Origin: Limnohabitans sp. Hippo3
GTDB taxonomy: Bacteria > Pseudomonadota > Gammaproteobacteria > Burkholderiales > Burkholderiaceae_C
Reading direction: 5' to 3'
DNA length: 64,000 nucleotides
Assembly (NCBI RefSeq): GCF_003063665.1
Contig: NZ_NESF01000010.1
Coordinates: 1-64,000 of the forward strand
Shown here piece by piece: positions 16,558 through 28,637 of this stretch. A program made the position numbers and the translations under genes. The first letter of the stretch is position 1, and each line of letters opens with the position of its first letter. The notes beneath the pieces were generated by a model. That model ran no database searches. It worked only from the letters and a program-made list of their open reading frames with translations, and was not told the origin of the DNA.

Positions 16558-17568
16558 TCAGGACTTCTCGGCCAGACTCAGATGCGCCGAATGCGCCTGC
16601 TGATCGGCGTGGTAACTGGATCTGACCATGGCACCCACAGCCGCGTGCGAAAAACCCATTTCGTAGGCCTTGGCCTCGAACATCTTGAAGGTGTCGGGGT
16701 GCACGTAGCGGCGCACGGGCAGGTGGCTGTTGCTGGGGGCCAGGTATTGGCCAATGGTGAGCATCTCGATGTTGTGGGCGCGCATGTCGCGCATGACGTC
16801 CAGAATCTCTTCGTCGGTTTCGCCCAGGCCCACCATCAGGCCACTCTTGGTGGGCACGTTCGGAAACAGCGCCTTGAATTTTTTCAGCAGGTTCAACGAG
16901 AACTGGTAATCCGAGCCGGGGCGTGCTTCCTTGTACAGGCGCGGCACGGTTTCCAGGTTGTGGTTCATCACATCGGGCGGCGCAGCTTTCAGGATGTCGA
17001 GGGCGCGGTCGTCGCGGCCCCGGAAGTCGGGCACCAGCACCTCGATCTGGGTGGTGGGCGAGAGTTCGCGGGTTTTGCGAATGCACTCCACAAAGTGCCC
17101 GGCACCGCCGTCGCGCAGGTCGTCGCGGTCCACGCTGGTGATGACCACGTATTGCAATTTGAGCTGCGCGATGGTCCGGGCCAGGTTGTCGGGTTCGTTC
17201 ACATCCAGCGGGTCGGGTCGGCCATGGCCCACATCGCAAAACGGGCAGCGGCGTGTGCACTTGTCGCCCATGATCATGAAGGTGGCCGTGCCCTTGCCAA
17301 AGCATTCGCCGATGTTGGGGCAGCTGGCTTCTTCGCACACGGTCACCAGTTTGTTGGCGCGCAGCACGTCCTTGATTTCGTAAAAGCGGGTGGTGGGTGA
17401 GCCCGCCTTCACGCGAATCCATTCGGGCTTTTTCAGCACTTCGCCCGCTTCCACCTTGACCGGGATGCGCGAGAGTTTGGCCGCGGCTTTTTGCTTGGCC
17501 ATGGGGTCGTAGTTTTCAACGCTTTGGGCTTCGCGGACCACGTGGCGTTCGGCGGGGGTGTTGCTCAT
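16558..17568 (-). CDS. lipA: Lipoyl synthase (radical SAM)
   Basis: LipA inserts two sulfurs into octanoyl groups on the E2 and H proteins. Both iron-sulfur sites are visible: the auxiliary cluster motif [12 protein letters not shown] and the radical SAM motif CTRRCPFC. The C-terminal VRSSYHAD supplies the serine ligand of the auxiliary cluster. Length is 336 residues. I chose [10 protein letters not shown] at 17568. A longer start at 17619 would overlap the lipB stop by four bases (ATGA) but adds 17 residues unlike the family. It directly follows lipB, which makes its substrate. Confidence 0.95.
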   Translation of the reverse strand: MSNTPAERHVVREAQSVENYDPMAKQKAAAKLSRIPVKVEAGEVLKKPEWIRVKAGSPTTRFYEIKDVLRANKLVTVCEEASCPNIGECFGKGTATFMIMGDKCTRRCPFCDVGHGRPDPLDVNEPDNLARTIAQLKLQYVVITSVDRDDLRDGGAGHFVECIRKTRELSPTTQIEVLVPDFRGRDDRALDILKAAPPDVMNHNLETVPRLYKEARPGSDYQFSLNLLKKFKALFPNVPTKSGLMVGLGETDEEILDVMRDMRAHNIEMLTIGQYLAPSNSHLPVRRYVHPDTFKMFEAKAYEMGFSHAAVGAMVRSSYHADQQAHSAHLSLAEKS

Positions 17569-17615
17569 GGTTTTCTTTCGGTCGCTGCCGCCCAAGGGGG
17601 TCGGCAGTCGGGGGT

Positions 17616-18278
17616 TCATAAACGGGCGGCCAGTTGCTGGGCCAGCACTTGGGCGGCTTCGTTCCAGGTGGTTTCTACGCCGATTGTAGAAAGGTCCACG
17701 GTTTTCAATCCGGCATAACCACAGGGGTTGATGCGGTCAAAGGGCTCCAGGTCCATCGCCACATTGAGTGCGGCACCGTGGTAGGTGCAATGGCGGCTGA
17801 CCTTGATGCCCAAAGCGCTGATCTTGCCCAGGCCTTTGAAGGGGTCATCAGCGGGTGCCGGCCCCACCAGCGCCGCATGGCTGAAGGGGTCGTCCAGACG
17901 CACGTAAATGCCGGGGGCGCCCGCCACCCGGTGACCTGTGACGCCGAAGTGTGCCAGGGTCCGGATAACCGATTCTTCGAGCTTGAAAACGTATTCCTTG
18001 ACGTAGTAGCCGGCGCGTTGCAGGTTGACCAAGGGGTAGGCCATGACCTGACCGGGTCCGTGGTAAGTGACCTGTCCGCCCCGGTTGGTGGGCACCACCG
18101 GAATGTCGCCGGGCATGAGCAGGTGCGAGGCCTGGCCCGCCAGCCCTTGTGTGAACACCGGCGGGTGTTCGCACAGCCACAGCGCGTCGGGCGTCTCGGG
18201 CGTGCGAGCCGCTGTGAAGGCCTGCATGGCCTCGTAGGTGGGCAGGTAGTCCACCCGTCCGAGCAACCGGATGTCCAT
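17616..18278 (-). CDS. lipB: Lipoyl(octanoyl) transferase
   Basis: LipB moves octanoate from acyl carrier protein to the lipoyl domains. The protein has the octanoyl-binding motif [19 protein letters not shown], the catalytic lysine region [14 protein letters not shown] and the catalytic cysteine in INPCGYAGL. At 220 residues it is of family length. ATG at 18278 is taken as the start; a TTG two codons earlier overlaps the ybeD stop. Two bases separate it from ybeD. Confidence 0.95.
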   Translation of the reverse strand: MDIRLLGRVDYLPTYEAMQAFTAARTPETPDALWLCEHPPVFTQGLAGQASHLLMPGDIPVVPTNRGGQVTYHGPGQVMAYPLVNLQRAGYYVKEYVFKLEESVIRTLAHFGVTGHRVAGAPGIYVRLDDPFSHAALVGPAPADDPFKGLGKISALGIKVSRHCTYHGAALNVAMDLEPFDRINPCGYAGLKTVDLSTIGVETTWNEAAQVLAQQLAARL

Positions 18279-18280
18279 GC

Positions 18281-18580
18281 TCAAAGCACGATTTTGACCA
18301 TCGGGTGCGAGGTCAGGGCCCGGTACAGGTCGTCGAGCTGCTCGCGGCTGGTGGCCGTGATGCTGAGCGTCACGCCCAGGTAGTTGCCGCCTTTGCTGGG
18401 CCGCAGCTCGATGGTGCTGGCGTCAAAGCCAGGGTCGAATTGCAGGGCGACCTGGCACATGGCCTCGGCAAAGCCGTCAACCATGGCGCCCATGACCTTG
18501 ATCGGAAAAACCGAGGGGTACTCGATCAAGGTGTCTTTGCGTGGGTCGATGCCCTGGGGTGGGGTGATGGAGGCGCTCAT
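18281..18580 (-). CDS. ybeD: YbeD/DUF493 family protein
   Basis: A small 99-residue cytosolic protein with an ACT-like fold, found beside lipB in many proteobacteria. Features are the start region [21 protein letters not shown] and the segment [20 protein letters not shown]. Its biochemical role is unsettled; the conserved neighbourhood suggests a link with lipoate metabolism. The start [10 protein letters not shown] at 18580 follows GGAAC. An upstream in-frame start at 18652 would overlap the copD gene and is rejected. Confidence 0.92.
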   Translation of the reverse strand: MSASITPPQGIDPRKDTLIEYPSVFPIKVMGAMVDGFAEAMCQVALQFDPGFDASTIELRPSKGGNYLGVTLSITATSREQLDDLYRALTSHPMVKIVL

Positions 18581-18605
18581 GAGATGTTCCGTTGGGCTTA
18601 CAAGC

Positions 18606-19052
18606 TTAACGCCAGACGACGACGGCCAACACCGCCAGCCAGCCGAATGCAAAGTTGGTCATGACCAAAGGGTGAATCCGGCCCAGGGCATTGCCTGCCG
18701 CAGGCCAGTCGGAGGCCGCCACGGCCGCTTTCAGCCGGCGAAATGGGGCGAACCAGATGTGCGCAAAAATCAGGCACATCAGGAGGCCCAAGCCTGACAT
18801 GGCATGCCAGCCCTTGGGGGCGAGGGCCATGTCGGTCATCGACAGCATCCAGAAACCAGTGGCCAGAATCAGGGCCACCGAGCCCCAGACCATGGCAAAA
18901 AACCGTTTCAAGACGCTGCACATCAAAGTCAGACGCTCCGGTGGGGCCATTTGGGCGATCACCACGGGGCGCAGAACCAGAATGACCAGGGCCATGCCGC
19001 CAAGCCAGACGATGGCGGCGGCCAGATGGAAAAATTTAAACCATTCGTACAT
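18606..19052 (-). CDS. CopD-domain membrane protein
   Basis: A 148-residue inner-membrane protein with about four hydrophobic segments. The first, WFKFFHLAAAIVWLGGMALV, has the histidine typical of CopD-like proteins linked to copper import, and a second conserved histidine lies in MCLIFAHIWFAPFRR. Function is likely metal or heme related but not proven. It is the first gene of the minus-strand unit that continues with ybeD 25 bases later. Confidence 0.8.
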   Translation of the reverse strand: MYEWFKFFHLAAAIVWLGGMALVILVLRPVVIAQMAPPERLTLMCSVLKRFFAMVWGSVALILATGFWMLSMTDMALAPKGWHAMSGLGLLMCLIFAHIWFAPFRRLKAAVAASDWPAAGNALGRIHPLVMTNFAFGWLAVLAVVVWR

Positions 19053-19188
19053 ATTTCTACCGATCTACAGCGTGAAAAGCGCAGGCCCCATGGGCTTGCT
19101 GGGCGATTGTCGCTGTTGGTCTTGGCCGTGTTGGGCGTGGGGCAATTGGATCTGGATCAAAAAAAGTGGGCGCGCACGGGTTTCTACG

Positions 19189-19194
19189 TATAAT
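19189..19194 (+). promoter_or_regulatory. Probable -10 box of the atp operon
   Basis: A perfect TATAAT lies 50 bases before atpI, giving a predicted transcript start near 19201. The -35 region at 17-base spacing (GTGGGC) is poor, so the promoter may depend on an activator or on other contacts. Confidence 0.45.
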
Positions 19195-19243
19195 CAGAGG
19201 CTTTGCAGTGTTCGCCGTGTACGTAACCCCGGTGTAATTTGAG

Positions 19244-19762
19244 ATGACCAAAATCGCCTCATCCCTGAAAACGGGTATGCCCAGTGACACGACAGATGCT
19301 GCAGATGAAGGTTCCGAACCCGATTTCAAGCCCCTGAGCGCCGAAGAGGCGCAGGCCTGGCGGCAAAACAACCCACAGGCATCGCCTTGGCGTGTGTTGC
19401 TGTTGCAGGTGGGGGTCGGTGCCGTGCTGGCGCTGTTCACAGGGCTGATCAGCGGCCAGTGGCATCTGGCGGCTTCGGCGGCCTGGGGTTCGGTGGCGGT
19501 GGTGATTCCCGCCGTGGTGTTTGTCAGGGCTTTGAGCCGGCAAATGCGGCGAACCCAACCGGGCTCTGCCTTGGTGGGTTTGTTTGTTTGGGAGTTGGTC
19601 AAGGTTGTCTTGACCGTGGCGCTGCTTTTGGTGGCGCCCAAAGTGATTTCAGACCTGAGCTGGTTTGCCTTGGTGGCCGGCTTTGTGGTGACGATGAAGG
19701 TGTATTGGCTGGCCATGGCGCTGGGCTGGATGCAACGCAAATCGAAACCGACTATTTTTTGA
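19244..19762 (+). CDS. atpI: ATP synthase subunit I (AtpI)
   Basis: AtpI is a small membrane protein thought to help assemble the c-ring. This 172-residue protein has a hydrophilic N-terminal third (residues 1-45) and then four hydrophobic segments. The signature stretch AASAAWGSVAVVIPAVVFVRAL and the Arg-rich loop RQMRRTQPG fit the family in betaproteobacteria. It is the first gene of the atp operon, with atpB starting 15 bases later. Confidence 0.88.
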   Translation: MTKIASSLKTGMPSDTTDAADEGSEPDFKPLSAEEAQAWRQNNPQASPWRVLLLQVGVGAVLALFTGLISGQWHLAASAAWGSVAVVIPAVVFVRALSRQMRRTQPGSALVGLFVWELVKVVLTVALLLVAPKVISDLSWFALVAGFVVTMKVYWLAMALGWMQRKSKPTIF

Positions 19763-19777
19763 ACTGATTGGTGATTT

Positions 19778-20656
19778 ATGGCTGCTGAAAACGCTGGCGC
19801 ACACGCCCCAACGGCTGGAGAGTACATCCAGCATCACTTGCAACACCTGCAAATGAATTTCTCATTTGAAGGCGTCAAGCAAACCAACATCGTTGACTTC
19901 AGTCTGTTCAACCTCGATTCGGTTTTCTTTTCCCTGATTCTGGGCGTGATCGGTTGCATCGTGTTGTGGGCTGCTGCCCGCAAAGCGACCTCGGGCGTGC
20001 CCGGCCGCTTTCAGGCTGCCGTTGAGATCCTGTCTGAAATGGTCGAGAACCAGGCCAAGGGCGTGATCCACAACGCCAAGAGCCGCAAACTCATCTCTCC
20101 TTTGGCATTGACTGTGTTCGTCTGGATCTTCCTGATGAACGCGATGGATATGTTGCCAGTGGACCTGATTCCTGCTGCATGGCACGCTGCTGGCCCGGCC
20201 ATGGGTTTCAAGGACTACATGCGCGTGGTGCCCACGGCCGACTTGTCCACCACATTGGGTTTGTCTTGCTCTGTGCTGTTCATCTGCCTGGTTTACAACA
20301 TCAAGATCAAAGGTCTGGGCGGCTGGGCGCACGAGCTGATTGCTGCCCCCTTCGGCGATCATTGGGCTCTGTATCCGATTAACTTCCTGATGCAGATGAT
20401 TGAATATTTGGCCAAGACGGTTTCGCATGGCATGCGACTGTTTGGCAACATGTTTGCGGGTGAGTTGGTGTTCATGTTGATTGCCCTCATGGGTGGCGGC
20501 TGGGCATTGTCGGCAACAGGCGTTGGTCTGGCCATTGGCCACGTCATCGCCGGTACCGTGTGGACTTTGTTCCACATCCTGGTCATCACCTTGCAAGCCT
20601 TCATCTTTATGATGTTGACGCTGATCTACACAGGTCAAGCGCACGACGCACATTGA
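19778..20656 (+). CDS. atpB: ATP synthase Fo subunit a
   Basis: Subunit a forms the proton half-channels against the c-ring. The helix with the essential arginine is seen as KTVSHGMRLFGNMFAGE, and the preceding loop WALYPINFLMQMIEYLA is conserved. It has 292 residues with five or six membrane segments, and the N-terminal stretch (residues 1-45) is hydrophilic. It is followed by an unusual pyrimidine-rich 57-base gap before atpE. Confidence 0.97.
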   Translation: MAAENAGAHAPTAGEYIQHHLQHLQMNFSFEGVKQTNIVDFSLFNLDSVFFSLILGVIGCIVLWAAARKATSGVPGRFQAAVEILSEMVENQAKGVIHNAKSRKLISPLALTVFVWIFLMNAMDMLPVDLIPAAWHAAGPAMGFKDYMRVVPTADLSTTLGLSCSVLFICLVYNIKIKGLGGWAHELIAAPFGDHWALYPINFLMQMIEYLAKTVSHGMRLFGNMFAGELVFMLIALMGGGWALSATGVGLAIGHVIAGTVWTLFHILVITLQAFIFMMLTLIYTGQAHDAH

Positions 20657-20661
20657 TGACA

Positions 20662-20692
20662 CTTTTTCTCTCGTTTCCTGTTTCTTTTTTCC
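20662..20692 (+). promoter_or_regulatory. Pyrimidine-rich tract upstream of atpE
   Basis: Twenty-nine of 31 bases are C or T, ending 10 bases before the AGGAG site (20703-20707) of atpE. E. coli atpE has a U-rich translational enhancer in the same place, so this tract may boost synthesis of the multi-copy c subunit. The role here is inference. Confidence 0.5.
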
Positions 20693-20704
20693 ACTAACTT
20701 TTAG

Positions 20705-20962
<258 letters not shown>

Positions 20963-20998
20963 TCCACGTACCTCTTCCAACAGAAGAAGGACTGAACC

Positions 20999-21469
20999 GT
21001 GAACATTAACGCTACTCTGTTCATTCAGATGATCGTTTTTGCGATTCTGGTGTGGTTCACGATGAAATTCGTGTGGCCCCCGATCACAAAAGCGCTCGAT
21101 GAACGGGCACAGAAAATCGCTGACGGCCTCGCTGCTGCAGACAAAGCCAAGTCCGAACTCGCCAACGCCAATGCGCGTGTCGAGTCCGAGTTGGCCAAGT
21201 CGCGCAACGAGACGGCTTCGCGCCTGGCTGATGCCGAGCGCCGCGCCAATGGCATCATTGATGAAGCCAAGGCACGAGCCACCGAAGAAGGCAACAAGAT
21301 CATCGCCGCTGCCAAGGCTGAAGCCGAGCAGCAGTCAGTCAAGGCCCGCGAAGCTCTGCGTGAGCAAGTCGCTGCCCTGGCCGTCAAAGGCGCCGAGCAG
21401 ATTCTCCGCAAGGAAGTCAACGCTGGTGTCCACGCTGATCTGCTGAGCCGCCTCAAGACCGAGCTGTAA
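20999..21469 (+). CDS. atpF: ATP synthase Fo subunit b
   Basis: Subunit b is the peripheral stalk that holds F1 against Fo. It has an N-terminal membrane anchor (residues 5-24, [20 protein letters not shown]), followed by [19 protein letters not shown] and a long charged coiled coil to residue 156. The start is GTG at 20999, preceded by AAGGA; no ATG lies in the right place. It is followed 22 bases later by atpH. Confidence 0.96.
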   Translation: MNINATLFIQMIVFAILVWFTMKFVWPPITKALDERAQKIADGLAAADKAKSELANANARVESELAKSRNETASRLADAERRANGIIDEAKARATEEGNKIIAAAKAEAEQQSVKAREALREQVAALAVKGAEQILRKEVNAGVHADLLSRLKTEL

Positions 21470-21491
21470 AAAGCTCCAGCCAGAGAAGACC

Positions 21492-22022
21492 ATGGCAGAA
21501 CTTGCTACCATCGCCCGCCCTTATGCCGAAGCGCTGTTCAAGGCGCAGGCATCCGATCTTGCTGGCACGGCCGCTTGGCTGGATGAACTCGCTGCTGTTG
21601 CCGACAACGCGCAGCTGCAGCAGTTCATCGACAGCCCCAAAGTGTCCGATGAGCAGGCGTTTGACCTGATCTCCGGTGTGGTGCGCACAGCACTGCCCGA
21701 GGCTGGCAAGAACTTCCTGCGCCTGGTGATCGAAAACCGCCGTCTCAGTGCGTTGCCTGTGGTTGCACAGCAGTACCGCGCCCTCATGAATGCGCAAGGT
21801 GGCACCGCTGATGCGGTGGTTTACAGCGCATTCCCCATCGACGCTTCGGCTTTGGCTGATTTGTCGTCCACGCTCGAAAAACGCTTTGCGCGCAAGCTCA
21901 ACGTGAGCGTCGAGCTCGATGCCGCCCTGATCGGTGGCATTCGTGTGGTGGTGGGCGACGAGGTGCTCGATACCTCCGTCAAGGCCCGACTGGAACAAAT
22001 GAAATCGGCCCTCACCGCTTGA
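21492..22022 (+). CDS. atpH: ATP synthase F1 subunit delta
   Basis: Subunit delta joins the top of F1 to the b stalk. The start [19 protein letters not shown] is typical, and the C-terminal segment with [20 protein letters not shown] is the family signature. It is 176 residues long. It lies 22 bases after atpF and 44 before atpA in the standard operon order. Confidence 0.97.
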   Translation: MAELATIARPYAEALFKAQASDLAGTAAWLDELAAVADNAQLQQFIDSPKVSDEQAFDLISGVVRTALPEAGKNFLRLVIENRRLSALPVVAQQYRALMNAQGGTADAVVYSAFPIDASALADLSSTLEKRFARKLNVSVELDAALIGGIRVVVGDEVLDTSVKARLEQMKSALTA

Positions 22023-22066
22023 TGCGGATTGAGACCGGACATATTTAAAGAAAGAAGGAAAGAGTC

Positions 22067-23620
22067 ATGCAACTCAATCCCGCAGAAATTTCTGAACTGA
22101 TCAAGAGCCGCATTGAAGGGCTGTCCGCCAGCGCCGATATCCGCAACCAGGGCACCGTGGTGTCCGTGACCGACGGTATCGTTCGTGTGCACGGCCTGTC
22201 CGATGTGATGCAGGGCGAGATGCTCGAATTCCCGGCCACTGCAGAAGGTGCCGCCACTTACGGTCTGGCCCTGAACCTCGAGCGTGACTCGGTCGGTGCT
22301 GTGATTTTGGGTGAATACGAGCACATCTCCGAAGGCGACACGGTCAAGTGCACCGGCCGCATTCTGGAAGTGCCCGTCGGCCCTGAGCTGATTGGCCGCG
22401 TGGTGAACGCCCTGGGTCAGCCGATTGATGGCAAAGGCCCGATCAACGCCAAGATGACCGACGTGATCGAAAAAGTCGCCCCAGGCGTGATCGCACGTAA
22501 ATCGGTCGACCAGCCCATGCAAACCGGCCTGAAGTCGATCGACTCCATGGTGCCCGTGGGCCGTGGCCAGCGCGAATTGATCATTGGCGACCGCCAGACC
22601 GGCAAGACCGCCGTCGCGATCGACGCCATCATCAACCAAAAAGGTCAGAACATGACCTGCGTTTACGTCGCGATTGGCCAAAAAGCCTCGTCGATCAAGA
22701 ACGTGGTGCGCGCTCTGGAACAAGCCGGCGCGATGGAGTACACCATCGTTGTGGCCGCTTCCGCCTCTGAATCTGCTGCCATGCAGTACGTGTCGGCCTA
22801 TTCTGGCTGCACCATGGGTGAATACTTCCGTGACCGTGGCGAAGACGCGCTGATCGTTTATGACGATCTGTCCAAGCAAGCCGTGGCTTACCGTCAAGTG
22901 TCGCTGCTGCTGCGCCGCCCACCAGGCCGTGAAGCCTACCCTGGCGACGTGTTCTATTTGCACAGCCGTCTGCTCGAGCGCGCAGCCCGCGTGAACGCCG
23001 ACTATGTGGAAGCCTTCACCAAAGGCGCTGTCAAAGGCAAAACAGGTTCCTTGACGGCTCTGCCCATCATCGAAACCCAAGCCGGTGACGTGTCCGCTTT
23101 CGTGCCCACCAACGTGATTTCGATCACCGACGGTCAGATCTTCCTCGAAACCAGCCTGTTCAACGCCGGTATCCGCCCTGCGATCAACGCCGGTATCTCG
23201 GTGTCCCGCGTGGGTAGCTCGGCTCAGACCAAGGTCATCAAAGGCCAGTCTGGCGGTATCCGTACCGACTTGGCCCAGTACCGTGAATTGGCTGCGTTCG
23301 CGCAGTTCGCTTCCGATCTGGACGAGTCCACACGCAAGCAGCTCGACCGTGGTGCCCGCGTGACCGAGTTGCTCAAGCAAGCCCAGTACAGCCCCTTGTC
23401 CATCAGCCTGATGGGCGCCAGCTTGTTTGCGGTGAACAAAGGTTACATGGACGACATCGATGTCAAGAAAGTCCTGGCCTTCGAGCACGGCTTGCACGCT
23501 TACCTGAAGGATTCGTGCGCTGCATTGCTGGCCAAGATCGAAAGCTCCAAAGCACTGGACAAAGAGGCAGAAGCCGAATTGAACACCGCCGTGGCCGCTT
23601 TCAAGAAAAGCTTTGCTTAA
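22067..23620 (+). CDS. atpA: ATP synthase F1 subunit alpha
   Basis: The alpha subunit carries the non-catalytic nucleotide sites of F1. The Walker A motif is [11 protein letters not shown] (residues about 170-180), and the family signature is in [18 protein letters not shown]. The start [19 protein letters not shown] is typical. Length 517 residues, near the E. coli 513. AAGGAAAGAGTC precedes the ATG. A 604-codon antisense open frame here is a shadow of this gene's codon bias. Confidence 0.98.
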   Translation: MQLNPAEISELIKSRIEGLSASADIRNQGTVVSVTDGIVRVHGLSDVMQGEMLEFPATAEGAATYGLALNLERDSVGAVILGEYEHISEGDTVKCTGRILEVPVGPELIGRVVNALGQPIDGKGPINAKMTDVIEKVAPGVIARKSVDQPMQTGLKSIDSMVPVGRGQRELIIGDRQTGKTAVAIDAIINQKGQNMTCVYVAIGQKASSIKNVVRALEQAGAMEYTIVVAASASESAAMQYVSAYSGCTMGEYFRDRGEDALIVYDDLSKQAVAYRQVSLLLRRPPGREAYPGDVFYLHSRLLERAARVNADYVEAFTKGAVKGKTGSLTALPIIETQAGDVSAFVPTNVISITDGQIFLETSLFNAGIRPAINAGISVSRVGSSAQTKVIKGQSGGIRTDLAQYRELAAFAQFASDLDESTRKQLDRGARVTELLKQAQYSPLSISLMGASLFAVNKGYMDDIDVKKVLAFEHGLHAYLKDSCAALLAKIESSKALDKEAEAELNTAVAAFKKSFA

Positions 23621-23647
23621 TTTCCACCTGATCAAAAGGAGCCGCTG

Positions 23648-25977
<2,330 letters not shown>

Positions 25978-26047
25978 AGCAGCGCCACGGGATGGCTGAT
26001 GCAGCCCTCCCGTAGCCCGCTTGAACGCACCTTTTTAAGGAGTAAAC

Positions 26048-26461
26048 ATGAACACCATCCACGTTGATGTGGTCAGTGCCGAAGAGTCCATCTACTCGGG
26101 CGAAGCCCGGTTTGTGGCCTTGCCCGGCGAGTCTGGCGAACTGGGCATCTACCCACGCCACACCCCGCTGATCACCCGCATCAAGGCCGGGTCGGTTCGC
26201 ATCGAGAAGGCTGACGGCGGCGAGGAATTCGTTTTCGTGGCCGGTGGCATTCTGGAAGTGCAGCCCGACTGCGTGACCGTGCTGTCAGACACCGCGATCC
26301 GCGGCAAAGACCTCGACGAAGAAAAGGCCAACGCCGCCAAGCAATTGGCGGAAGAGGCCTTGCGCAATGCCAAGAGCGAAATCGATCTGGCGCGTGCCCA
26401 GTCCGAGTTGGCTGTTTTGGCGGCTCAACTTTCTGCGCTGCGCAAGTACCGCAAGAAATAA
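26048..26461 (+). CDS. atpC: ATP synthase F1 subunit epsilon
   Basis: Epsilon couples rotation and inhibits ATP hydrolysis. The N-terminal beta-sandwich shows [20 protein letters not shown] and [16 protein letters not shown]; the C-terminal part (from about residue 90) is the two-helix regulatory domain, which is complete here. Length 137 residues, E. coli 139. It is the last gene of the operon and is followed by two hairpins. Confidence 0.97.
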   Translation: MNTIHVDVVSAEESIYSGEARFVALPGESGELGIYPRHTPLITRIKAGSVRIEKADGGEEFVFVAGGILEVQPDCVTVLSDTAIRGKDLDEEKANAAKQLAEEALRNAKSEIDLARAQSELAVLAAQLSALRKYRKK

Positions 26462-26478
26462 GACGCGCTTCTAGCGGG

Positions 26479-26537
26479 GTGTCTGCAGCCTTGCAGACAC
26501 TTTCAAAAACCCGGCACACATTGTGACCGGGTTTTTT
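26479..26537 (+). terminator. Tandem hairpins ending the atp operon
   Basis: The first hairpin is a perfect 9-bp stem (GTGTCTGCA with TGCAGACAC, loop GCCT, 26479-26500). Four bases later comes AAAAACCCGG with CCGGGTTTTT (26505-26536), ending in seven T: a standard terminator. The first stem lacks a T-run and may protect the mRNA 3' end or help termination. Confidence 0.85.
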
Positions 26538-26579
26538 TGTGTCCCGCTGCACCGTGCAGGCGTGTAGACTTCACCCATC

Positions 26580-27029
26580 ATGAAACGAGCCAAACTGCAC
26601 GCCGCCATCGTGGGTGGGTCACCCGACGACATCGAGCAAAGCTTTTACGAAGCGCTGCACAACGCCGACATCGAACAGCTCATGGCGTGCTGGGCAGAAG
26701 AAGATGACATCGTGTGTGTGCACCCCGGTGGCCCGCGTTTGATCGGACAGGGTGCCATCCGTGCCACATTCGAGGGCATGTTTGCCAACGGCAGTGTGCA
26801 GGCGCATCCAGAAAGAGTGCGCAAGATCGTCTCGTTGGCGAGTGCTGTTCACCACCTGGTGGAGCGTGTGGAGGTGATCACCCCGCAAGGCGCAAAACAG
26901 GCGTTTGTCTTGGCCACCAATGTTTATCACAAAACCCCGCAAGGCTGGCGCATGGTGGCCCACCATGCCAGTCCCGGTACGGCCCATGACCCGGCGGATG
27001 TGGGCGTCAAACCCACGGTTTTGCACTGA
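26580..27029 (+). CDS. SnoaL-like / NTF2-fold protein
   Basis: A 149-residue protein with the NTF2-like cone fold. Hallmarks are FYEALHNADIEQLMACWAEE, the HPGGPRLIGQGAIRATFEGMF block and the final GWRMVAHHASPG strand. Such proteins are small-ligand isomerases, or have no activity. No catalytic residue can be assigned. It ends four bases before the YheT-like hydrolase, which suggests an operon of three genes. Confidence 0.78.
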   Translation: MKRAKLHAAIVGGSPDDIEQSFYEALHNADIEQLMACWAEEDDIVCVHPGGPRLIGQGAIRATFEGMFANGSVQAHPERVRKIVSLASAVHHLVERVEVITPQGAKQAFVLATNVYHKTPQGWRMVAHHASPGTAHDPADVGVKPTVLH

Positions 27030-27033
27030 ACCG

Positions 27034-28044
27034 ATGCAGTACAGAGCGCCAGCGTGGTTGCCGGGCGGGCATGCGCAAACCATTTGGCCTGCTTTGTATG
27101 CACGAAGGCGCTGGGGACCACCTTTACCCAAAGTGCGCGAACGTTGGGTGACACCGGACGGCGATTTCATCGACGTTGATCGACAGCCAGCAAGCCGTCT
27201 GGACAGGCCGATGGTGGTGCTGTTTCACGGACTGGAAGGCTCATCCGACAGCCACTACGCACAGGCCTTTGCCGATTGGGCGGCGTCACACGACCTCAAC
27301 TTTGCCTTGCCGCATTTCAGGGGCTGCAGTGGTGAACTCAACCACGGACCGCGTGCCTACCATTCAGGCGATCATCAGGAAATCGATTGGATGCTGCGGC
27401 GATTGCGACAGCAACACCGGACGCAGGGCGGACAAACCATGGTCGCGGCTGGCGTGTCGCTGGGGGGCAATGCCTTGATGCGCTGGGCTGCCGAACACGG
27501 GGCATCAGCCTCGCAAAGCGCGGACGCGATTGCATCGATTTGCTCTCCCCTGGATTTGATGCAAAGCGGTCAAGCCATTGGGCAAGGTTTGAACCGACAG
27601 ATTTACACCCGCATGTTTTTGCGCAGCATGAAGCCCAAGGCATTGGCCAAGCTGGCGCAACATCCGGGTTTGTTTGACCGGCAACAACTCATAGCGGCCC
27701 GCGATTTGTACGAATTTGACAATGTGTTCACCGCACCCTTGCATGGCTTCAAGAACACCGACGATTACTGGTCAAGGGCTTCGTCCAAACCGTTGATGAA
27801 AGACATCCGTATTCCGGCGTTGGCATTGAACGCACGCAATGACCCTTTTGTGCCTGCAAGCAGCTTGCCGCAGCGCGTGGATGTGTCAGATGCGGTCACG
27901 CTCTGGCAACCCGAACAGGGTGGCCACGTGGGTTTTGCCCAAGGACCTTGGCCTAGCCACGTGCGCGGTTTGCCGGATGCGGTTGGCTCTTGGTTGATGA
28001 CCGCCTCCGGGCAAGCCTTCAAGCAGGAGCGATCACATGGATGA
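27034..28044 (+). CDS. YheT-family alpha/beta hydrolase
   Basis: A 336-residue cytosolic hydrolase of the YheT/ABHD1-3 type. It opens with PAWLPGGHAQTIWPALYARR, then VVLFHGLEGSSDSHYAQ (oxyanion region), the nucleophile elbow VAAGVSLGGNALMRW and the late Asp and His in NARNDPFVP and EQGGHVGF. The family is often annotated as hydrolase of unknown specificity. The ATG at 27034 is chosen by family start; longer in-frame starts lie inside the previous gene. It overlaps the next gene by eight bases. Confidence 0.87.
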   Translation: MQYRAPAWLPGGHAQTIWPALYARRRWGPPLPKVRERWVTPDGDFIDVDRQPASRLDRPMVVLFHGLEGSSDSHYAQAFADWAASHDLNFALPHFRGCSGELNHGPRAYHSGDHQEIDWMLRRLRQQHRTQGGQTMVAAGVSLGGNALMRWAAEHGASASQSADAIASICSPLDLMQSGQAIGQGLNRQIYTRMFLRSMKPKALAKLAQHPGLFDRQQLIAARDLYEFDNVFTAPLHGFKNTDDYWSRASSKPLMKDIRIPALALNARNDPFVPASSLPQRVDVSDAVTLWQPEQGGHVGFAQGPWPSHVRGLPDAVGSWLMTASGQAFKQERSHG

Positions 28045-28594
28045 CATTGTTCGCCAAGCCATGGCCAAATGGCCGAACGTGCCCGATTGTTATGGCTGGT
28101 TGGGGTTGGACAGTCGGGGCCAATGGCTCATGCGGGATGACCGCATTCAACAGTTGGGCGGGTTCCAGAGCGGGGTGGACGGTGCCAAGGGCTCCGTGCT
28201 GCGACATGAAAAACTCATCGACTTCATCCACCGCAATTACGAGGTCGATGCCCATGGGTGTTGGTATTTTCAAAATGGGCCACAAAGGGTCTATGTGGAG
28301 CTGGAAACCACGCCCTATGTGTGGCGCTTGAACGAGCGCTTTGAGCCGACAGCCCACACCGGTCAGGCAACTCAGGCGCTGGCCTGTCTGGTCGATGAAC
28401 TCGGGCGCGTCTATTTGCACACGCCATTGGGCTTGGGGCTGGTGCACACCTGGGACGTCGGCTTGGTGGCCGAGGCGATCGAGCAAGGCCTTTGGGCGCC
28501 TGAGGAATGCATGGCCAGTACCTTGCCCTCGCGTTTTGGTTTCGTGATCAGTCCACAAAGTGGGCAAAACGCCATGCCATCCAGCCAGGCATAA
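28037..28594 (+). CDS. Conserved hypothetical protein (DUF-type) linked to yheT
   Basis: A 185-residue soluble protein I do not assign to a characterised family. It opens with DIVRQAMAKWPNVPDCYGWL and includes KLIDFIHRNYEVDAHGCWYF and RVYVELETTPYVWRL. Neither a signal peptide nor a membrane helix is visible. The regular mix of Trp, Tyr and acidic residues suggests a compact fold. It starts inside the end of the YheT-like gene (eight-base overlap) and ends at a terminator, so it belongs to that operon. Function unknown. Confidence 0.75.
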   Translation: MDDIVRQAMAKWPNVPDCYGWLGLDSRGQWLMRDDRIQQLGGFQSGVDGAKGSVLRHEKLIDFIHRNYEVDAHGCWYFQNGPQRVYVELETTPYVWRLNERFEPTAHTGQATQALACLVDELGRVYLHTPLGLGLVHTWDVGLVAEAIEQGLWAPEECMASTLPSRFGFVISPQSGQNAMPSSQA

Positions 28595-28618
28595 AAAAAC
28601 CGACCCTCAGGTCGGTTC
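28593..28618. terminator. Terminator between convergent genes
   Basis: AACCGACC and GGTCGGTT form an 8-bp stem with a CTCA loop. Seven A residues lie on the left, so it ends the minus-strand cytochrome gene well. A T-rich tail on the right (TTCTTT) is weaker for the plus strand. Confidence 0.8.
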
Positions 28619-28637
28619 TTTGGGAGGCCTCAGGCCA

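Noticed and set aside
16558..17619. lipA starting at 17619, coupled to the lipB stop by ATGA
   Set aside because: The extra 17 residues do not resemble LipA starts; ATG 17568 gives the family form. It remains possible but less likely.
19053..19243. A small gene in the copD-atpI gap
   Set aside because: Frames present have no ribosome site or family resemblance; the region fits a promoter and leader better.
21821..23635. A 604-codon antisense frame over atpA
   Set aside because: Shadow of atpA codon bias; composition unlike real proteins and no ribosome site.
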